64,000 nucleotides of DNA from Macrocystis pyrifera (taxonomy: Eukaryota > Sar > Phaeophyceae > Laminariales > Laminariaceae): contig JASSKH010000023.1 of assembly GCA_031763025.1 (NCBI GenBank), positions 1 to 64,000 on the forward strand, given 5' to 3'. This document shows positions 60,501 to 64,000 of this stretch, piece by piece (positions within the stretch are counted from its first letter, which is position 1; the number at the start of each line of letters is the position of its first letter). The notes under the pieces are model-generated. The model searched no databases. It was not told the DNA's origin and saw only the letters and a list, made by a program, of their open reading frames with translations. Both the position numbers and the translations under genes were made by a program.

Positions 60501-63273
60501 CTGTGAAATGCTGAGTGATATATCACAAATGCATATGCTTAACATAGAACTTCGTGAACAGTATCATAGATGGACCAGCTTACAGATGAAGCTTAGATCT
60601 GCTGTAGTTAAAGTTGTAGACTGCCTATGCCTTGGTGTGATCCCAGCTTCTGCGTAAAGGAGAACGGTTCGAAGACGCTTGTTGCGAACCACGCTATCCA
60701 CACCAAAACCGAAATAGCCTCGTCCCCGTGAACAAAAGACCTCCGACTTGAAAACAAAATACATGCAACGCGGCAATACAAGCAGCTGTGACCCATACAT
60801 TTGTAGAATGTAGCGGATTTGGGCATACTACAATTTTTACAGTAGAAACTACTCGCTAGTACAGAGGCAGCCGTGGCCACTAGTGTAGTGGCAGACGGAG
60901 TATTCGCCCGGCGAAAGCGTCCGTGTCGCGAGCGATAGTTGAAGGTTGCCGCAGAAATACTACCAAATGAGACACATGCAATTCCGAACACACACAATTC
61001 TTTGAGTACTTGGGCCTAAGGTTATTTCCCTCTGCGTTAGCTTGTTTTGGTTATTAACTACTCTTCAATGAAACCTCGTTGTTGGGGAACGTAGTGCAGT
61101 AGTAACGTTTGGCGCATGTCGTAGCGTAACTTGATGGGTTGTGGACTCCATTAGATTATTTTTGTTTTGCTCGTTACATTCTCAGTTCAAAATCGTCCTA
61201 GGGATCATAAAACGGGCTACGCCCCGTACCATGGATGTTATCACAGCGCGCGAAGTGCTAAGTATGCCAAACTCCCTCACGCTTGCATCCTCCCATCTGC
61301 AGGTGGTGCTCTTTACTCCTCCCGATCGGACATCAGGGTTAATGGCTCTATCTACATTTCCCATAACTCAGGTTACGACGGAGGTGAAAAGGGGCAGGGG
61401 GGATGTCGGGCACTATGCTACAGTAGCTATGACTCGCTTACTAACCCCAGCCGTCACGAGGAGTGAGGAGGCTAGGATTGTTAGTATACGACTCTTGGTG
61501 GAGAAGCATAATTAACGATGCGGTAGAGTCACGGGCAACCGTCAGTGGCGAGGTTTCAGTAGACCGGCTGGCCATGATCCATGCTTTGATATTCTCTCTT
61601 GATGAGTTCTAAATCCGAATCGGTACGTTTATTGAGCGATAATTTTAGCGTCCATGTAAGCGCTGCGATTACGCGTTGTGTGCAGTACTCGACAGGCTCA
61701 AAATTGTCAGACTATATCAAGCAGGGCATTCCCTGCACTAATTCCCTGCATTAATTACAACTTAGCACACCATATTTCAGCGTCAATGATGTTGTTCTTT
61801 ATGGTTGTACAAAGCTCAGGTCAAACTGCCTTCGCTCCCAAGTTACTACTGCAAAGGAAGTAGCGAAATGTAGTCGATACGACTTGAGGCAAGAGACACT
61901 TCCTATGATCCTGGGACCATTGTGGAACGGCAGGGGAGCGGCAGGCCAAACGTATCGTTCGGTGGGTTTTTTTTGCGCGTCTTGTGTTGGATTGAGGCAA
62001 CGAAGAAATCCGTAGTAGACACACACGCGCATATCAATCCACTAGAAAACAACATGACGCCTCCAAGCAGCCTACATCCAACCCTCGTGAAGACGGGGGT
62101 GTGACACGCATAGACCCCATGGACGCATCAGTGTGTCAACGGAGATGCGTAAAAGTGGGCCGATTGCGGTATGGCGGTAATTTCACACGGTGACCGCCAG
62201 GTCGAGGGCTTAGGTTTCCGAACATCGAAAACTTAGTTGGCATCGGTTGCAGTGAGCACATTTGGCAGTGAAGTGGCGCGGATGAATAGTAGTATATGTA
62301 CTGTACATGGACAACGAGGGCAGCGGACACAACTGTTAGATAAATCGGTCGTCAAAAGCATATGATAGAAAGGTATCAGGTAATCGATCGTGGTGGAGCA
62401 ACGTTATTCGCTGTTATAACAGGTGCAGCACGATGTTGTCTGGCGGCCGGTCCAGGAATGCAGGCAGAGGTGACTATCGGTCTTGACGAACAAACAAAAT
62501 CGTGCCGATTGAGCGTATAATCTAAACCCGTCTATTTGCGGCGCAAATGTGTGAAACAGAAGTCAATGCTCTGACTAGGCAGGCGCTCATCATCGTGCCC
62601 GAGGCAACAGAGGCCGTTGCTGTTCGTCGAAATTATGTTTGAGCGACCTCACCCAGCTACGTAGGTGTATTATATTCGATGTAGTCAGTGATGAGGATCC
62701 GGCGGTAGGGGCGGTTGAGGACGGTAGTGCTGAGGACCCCGCCCGGCAGCCTAAACTATTACCGGTAGGCGCCCGTGGGGTGTGGTGTGGCGGCAGCATT
62801 GCCGCAACGGGCCCGAGAAGATTTTAACTCCGAGCGGGTTGATAGATATGTTTGCAATCCTCAACATGAGAGCAGGCTTGTTAGCTCATGCCCACGGCCT
62901 TTGGGTGTCACTGGCGTTGATTAATAGGGTTGACTAAGATCGCGACGTGACGCTAGGTGGCCGTAGTTTGCCGTTCATACATAACCTTGTTCAACCTTAA
63001 CCTATATGTTTTTGAATCTAACATGTTTTGCAACCTAGCGTTGAAAGGGTCTGCATGCTCCGTAAACATCGTACAATCGGTTTATCATTTCGGCAAGGCG
63101 CTCGAAGATGCACGCTGTGCCCCCCTTTGAGTGTGGCCAGTGCCATCTGAAGCCAATCATGATTGCCTTCGTCACCCCGGTCCTGACTGCAGGTGCTATT
63201 CTTGCCCAGGAGTCGGACGTTCACATCTTCAAAAACGCCACATTTGCCAACAACTCAGCTCGTCGCGACGGAG
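36060..63273 (+). CDS. Secreted GGA/FxxN beta-helix repeat protein (polymorphic-outer-membrane-protein-like), 19 visible exons, 3' incomplete
   Basis: The protein is predicted to be secreted: residues 1 to about 24 form a signal peptide with core ILVMMIAGLAISLV. The rest is built of 26-28-residue rungs with consensus G-A-(L/I/M)-Y, S-S-I-x-V, (D/S)-G-N, F-x-N-N-x-A and a closing G-G. This matches the GGA(I/L/V) and FxxN motifs of chlamydial Pmp repeats, which form right-handed parallel beta-helices. Such proteins are usually surface adhesins or wall-associated; that role here is inferred. After exon 1 every exon is 78-85 nt between phase-1 introns, so each exon adds one rung. The exons total 1,983 nt (about 661 codons). 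N-x-S/T sites are frequent, fitting passage through the secretory pathway. Exons 10 and 11 are out of frame, so a full-length product is uncertain. No stop codon or C-terminal anchor lies in the window. Introns run from 555 to 3,162 bp. Confidence 0.82.
37035..37255 (-). repeat. Dispersed repeat R1, copy 3, inside intron 1
   Basis: Reverse-oriented R1: ATACGTCAGCTGTGAGTTCG, AAGCTGCGTAATACGCCTCG, AAGCCATTTTTAC, GTGACTCCCCTGGATGCTAC and CCGGGTCAACAGGGA. It shows that subtelomeric repeats have invaded or been shared with the gene's introns. Confidence 0.8.
37987..38064 (+). CDS. Exon 2, one rung (26 codons)
   Basis: Acceptor AAGCAG, donor GTAAGA. The rung contains AIYASTSELYVTGN and SFSFNSA, closing in FGG across the junction. 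It is the shortest of the rungs. Intron 2 (3,162 bp) is the longest and holds satellite D. Confidence 0.85.
39330..40800. repeat. Satellite D, intronic tandem array (about 165-215-bp units)
   Basis: Seven to eight diverged units share GGTTGGGGTTTCCACACC, GGGGCGGTATCGACC, TTTTCGTCCCCGG, TTGTTGGAGTTGTAGATGTA, GGTGCGGC.GAACCTCGACG, TTGTCCCAAGGG and GCGCTGGCTCCATGAG. The TTTCCAC-type landmark recurs near 39527, 39743, 39908, 40119, 40330, 40545 and 40719. It lies wholly within intron 2. Confidence 0.88.
41227..41310 (+). CDS. Exon 3, one rung (28 codons)
   Basis: Acceptor GGTCAG, donor GTGAGG. The rung contains SLYASASSYVEVDGN and FGNNFA, closing in DGG. It begins Gly-Ser instead of Gly-Ala. Intron 3 is 694 bp with nothing recognised. 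Confidence 0.85.
42005..42088 (+). CDS. Exon 4, one rung (28 codons)
   Basis: Acceptor TGACAG, donor GTGAGA. The rung contains AMYIHENSSMHIDG and FVNNEA. Intron 4 is 608 bp. Confidence 0.87.
42697..42780 (+). CDS. Exon 5, one rung (28 codons)
   Basis: Acceptor ACACAG, donor GTAAGA. The rung contains AIKAYWKSSINISG and FVNNTA, with N-glycosylation-type NNT. Intron 5 (2,838 bp) has a pyrimidine-rich CCCCCCT minisatellite (about 43,340-43,430) and AT-rich CTCAAAT repeats (about 43,500-43,600), and no recognised coding sequence. Confidence 0.86.
45619..45702 (+). CDS. Exon 6, one rung (28 codons)
   Basis: Acceptor ATTCAG, donor GTGACA, a slightly weaker donor than the others. The rung contains ALYASTGSSINVDGN and FVANFA. 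Intron 6 (845 bp) holds a 156-bp tandem duplication. Confidence 0.87.
45801..46082. repeat. 156-bp tandem duplication in intron 6
   Basis: Units begin at 45801 and 45957 (ATAACATT.TCTCAGTAGATC), with AATCAGGG / GATCAGGG, CCTGTTGCACGA / CCGTTGCAGGA and AACTACCCATA / AATTACCCATA in the same order. Confidence 0.82.
46548..46631 (+). CDS. Exon 7, one rung (28 codons)
   Basis: Acceptor CCGCAG, donor GTAAGA. The rung contains AMSLFNSSSIKMDG and FISNTA. Intron 7 is 603 bp. Confidence 0.87.
47235..47318 (+). CDS. Exon 8, one rung (28 codons)
   Basis: Acceptor CCGCAG, donor GTAAGA. The rung contains AMNAYLGATININGN and FVNNEA. Intron 8 (1,766 bp) has a short duplication of CACAGGAG.TAG.CCGCA and CTAGTTGT at 48592 and 48643. 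Confidence 0.87.
49085..49168 (+). CDS. Exon 9, one rung (28 codons)
   Basis: Acceptor CGTTAG (TAG rather than CAG), donor GTGAGA. The rung contains ALFAYDGSSIAVDGN and FRDNFA. Intron 9 is 677 bp. Confidence 0.85.
49846..49930 (+). pseudogene. Exon 10, frameshifted rung (85 nt)
   Basis: Acceptor CTTCAG and donor GTGAGG are normal, and the rung starts ALYASYGSSIEVSGNNSF. The exon is 85 nt instead of 84: an extra T in the run at about 49898-49902 turns the expected F-N-T into F-stop. Its downstream bases read SAIIDGG in the shifted frame, close to exon 13. It is either a real lesion or a homopolymer error. Confidence 0.8.
50740..50824 (+). pseudogene. Exon 11, frameshifted rung (85 nt)
   Basis: Acceptor CTGCAG and donor GTAAGA are normal, and the rung starts AIFLYTSCSIQIDG with FLN. 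One extra A in CAACAAAC at about 50801 shifts the frame, so NNSAGDDGG is read out of frame and a TGA appears near the end. It is the second successive exon with a +1 insertion. Confidence 0.8.
51170..51425. repeat. TGCA-rich palindromic tract in intron 11
   Basis: TGCA and CTTGCA/TGCAAG recur more than twenty times in about 250 bp, forming many overlapping inverted repeats such as GCAAGTGCATGCACTTGC (51279-51296). Spacing is irregular, so it is a cluster of dyads and not a simple tandem repeat. Confidence 0.85.
51520..51750. repeat. Minisatellite, about 35-bp units
   Basis: GTAGGTCGCTGTG followed by GGAAAGACTGT / GGAAAGGCTCTA variants occurs at least four times (about 51599-51745), with looser copies upstream containing GTTGTGTTTGGAAAGACTC. 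Confidence 0.75.
51885..51968 (+). CDS. Exon 12, one rung (28 codons)
   Basis: Acceptor TCGCAG, donor GTAAGA. The rung contains ALSAYSNVSININAN and FINNVA; Ala replaces the usual Gly of (D/S)-G-N. Intron 12 is the shortest at 555 bp. Confidence 0.86.
52524..52607 (+). CDS. Exon 13, one rung (28 codons)
   Basis: Acceptor ATCAG, donor GTGAGG. The rung contains ALYAAESSSAEVDGN and FVNNSA, and its end SAIIDGG plus the first bases of the intron (GTGAGGAA) match exon 10. This suggests the two are recent duplicates. Intron 13 (1,287 bp) holds a MITE. Confidence 0.87.
52909..53203 (-). mobile_element. MITE-like element, intact copy, inside intron 13
   Basis: Perfect 18-bp inverted terminal repeats TTACAATCTGTGAGCTCG (52909-52926 and inverse at 53186-53203) enclose 295 bp. 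The interior includes a telomere-like TTAGGG run (53077-53103) and GGCCATAAACGCGGCTGCGC read on the minus strand. It matches the split copy at 7930-9476. It encodes no protein. Some flanking bases (CGAGTAGG) are shared with the other copy, so the true end may lie about 8 bp further out. Confidence 0.85.
53895..53978 (+). CDS. Exon 14, one rung (28 codons)
   Basis: Acceptor CCTCAG, donor GTAAGA. The rung contains AIFLYGWSSLHIKG and IINNFA, with Ile in place of the usual Phe of FxNN. Intron 14 is 2,432 bp with only short unassigned open frames. Confidence 0.84.
56411..56491 (+). CDS. Exon 15, one rung (27 codons)
   Basis: Acceptor GCTTAG, donor GTGAGG. The rung contains GMKAAESSTIYVSG and HSNVA; the entry is Gly-Gly-Met instead of Gly-Ala. 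From here rungs are often 27 codons. Intron 15 (1,890 bp) contains a 159-codon open frame (56860-57339) without recognised similarity and a possible extra exon. Confidence 0.83.
58038..58154 (+). other. Possible extra exon in intron 15 (117 nt)
   Basis: TTTGGCAG precedes it and a GTGAAA donor follows CGAG. The length (117 nt) is a multiple of three, it is open in phase 1, and it ends NTTNGRG before a Gly codon, like the rung ends. It does not otherwise fit the rung consensus and lacks GA(L/I)Y at the start. Confidence 0.25.
58382..58465 (+). CDS. Exon 16, one rung (28 codons)
   Basis: Acceptor CCACAG, donor GTGAGA. The rung contains AAYLVRNASLNINGN and FHKNSA. Intron 16 (1,671 bp) starts with a short direct duplication (ATCACTTCGATTGATCA at about 58503 and 58546) and an AT microsatellite. 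Confidence 0.86.
60137..60217 (+). CDS. Exon 17, one rung (27 codons)
   Basis: Acceptor CAACAG, donor GTGAGA. The rung contains ALYASESEIYIGS and VTHNTA; the central G-N is replaced. Its start resembles exon 2 (AxYAS.SE.Y). Intron 17 is 1,085 bp. Confidence 0.85.
61303..61383 (+). CDS. Exon 18, one rung (27 codons)
   Basis: Acceptor CTGCAG, donor GTGAAA, a weaker donor. The rung contains GALYSSRSDIRVNG and ISHNSG. The acceptor adds one Gly before GA, so the junction reads Gly-Gly-Ala. Intron 18 is 1,809 bp. Confidence 0.83.
63193..63273 (+). CDS. Exon 19, one rung (27 codons), last visible
   Basis: Acceptor CTGCAG, donor GTGAGA. The rung contains AILAQESDVHIF and FANNSA, closing in DGG. The donor shows that at least one more exon follows beyond the window. 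The last 727 bp of the window are intron with nothing recognised. Confidence 0.86.
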
Positions 63274-64000
63274 GTGAGAAATAGAGCCAAAAACGTTGAT
63301 TTACGAAGATAATATCTAGGTACATCATATACACAGCCGTAAGTTAATGTCAACATTTTATATGCTTTATCGGTCCTGTATCTCCGATCGCTTGTATTGT
63401 GCCCACTACGGCAGTCTGCTGGTAGAACATATTGACCAAGTATTCTTAAGGACCTCCCAGTATAAGACTCACGTTTCAAAGAACCGCGTCGAGCTACGAT
63501 GGGGCGCGCGACTGCCGCAAACGTTCACATGGCATACTGCCCCCAGAGTTTGTCACCATGAACAAGTTCTCACATACCTGGTATATGCCCAAACCCGCGT
63601 GAGTAAAAACGTGCGCGATTTCTCTTAAGTAGTGGACGTCCGTTTGTAGTAGAAGTGTCAAGGATCATGTTGCCTGCAGTTGAGCTTACACCTGCAGTAT
63701 ATGCTGCTAAAACGCCGTATATATGTACGTCCAATCGACCTACGACGGTATAAATAGTTGGAAGCCGAGTTTCAGTCTGTCGCGCACATACACGCATATA
63801 CTGTTTTTCATGTAGCCTTCGTGTGATAGCACCCGGAATATGGGACGACTTCGTTCACGCTCGAATAATCCGTGTATCGGTACGTTAGATAGTGCTTGGA
63901 GGGACAGTATCCTTCCAGTATTCGGCGACGTTCACCCCCGCATCAAACGTACCAGCTATTAGATTGTTCTTCACAAAATGCCAGCCGTCATTTGTGCTGT

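Noticed and set aside
62422..62468. Additional rung exon starting GTGCAGCACG after AACAG
   Set aside because: Only 47 nt to the next GAG-GTGAC donor, not a multiple of three, and the translation lacks the rung pattern.

Overview
This window looks like one end of a nuclear chromosome from a stramenopile, most likely a brown alga. It begins with a telomere (CCCTAA repeats read inward, i.e. TTAGGG-type). It is then almost gene-free for about 36 kb, and ends in one large intron-rich gene. The organism call is an inference from four things: the TTAGGG telomere, the abundance of CAG/CTG trinucleotide tracts, long introns with GT..AG borders, and a gene family (GGA/FxxN beta-helix repeats of the chlamydial polymorphic-outer-membrane-protein type) that I recall as common in brown algal genomes. 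No bacterial, organellar or viral gene set is visible.

Layout. 1-3040: telomere, then two tandem satellites (A, about 205-bp units in a 615-bp higher-order repeat; B, about 212-217-bp units), an interstitial telomeric block, and older diverged copies of satellite B. 3180-13800: mosaic of dispersed repeats, a tRNA-derived SINE, a 295-bp inverted-terminal-repeat (MITE-like) element interrupted by a nested 1.26-kb inverted-repeat element, and local duplications. 13834-22250: two copies of one non-LTR retrotransposon (a 5'-truncated 3' end and a longer but broken copy). Between and around them lie satellite C (about 176-bp units) and a GGGGATCCCC-palindrome array. 22250-32100: subtelomere-like duplications, CAG tracts, two more SINE copies, and a second set of the same modules that fill 3-7 kb. 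32100-36059: unassigned sequence with poly-C tracts and no convincing gene.

36060 to beyond 63273 (+ strand): one gene with at least 19 exons. Exon 1 encodes a signal peptide and the start of a beta-helix. Each following exon is 78-85 nt, sits between two phase-1 introns, and encodes one 26-28-residue rung. The Gly-Gly of the GGA motif falls at the end of one exon and the Ala at the start of the next. About 1.98 kb of exon is spread over 27.2 kb, and the introns hold satellite D, a MITE, minisatellites and the same subtelomeric repeats. Two neighbouring exons (10 and 11) each carry one extra base and are out of frame. The 3' end lies beyond the window.

The genic and repeat parts are linked: repeat modules of the subtelomere also occur inside introns 1 and 13 of the gene. 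The most notable features are the rung-per-exon cassette structure, the telomere-repeat scars at satellite junctions, a telomeric motif carried inside a mobile element, and the SINE family.
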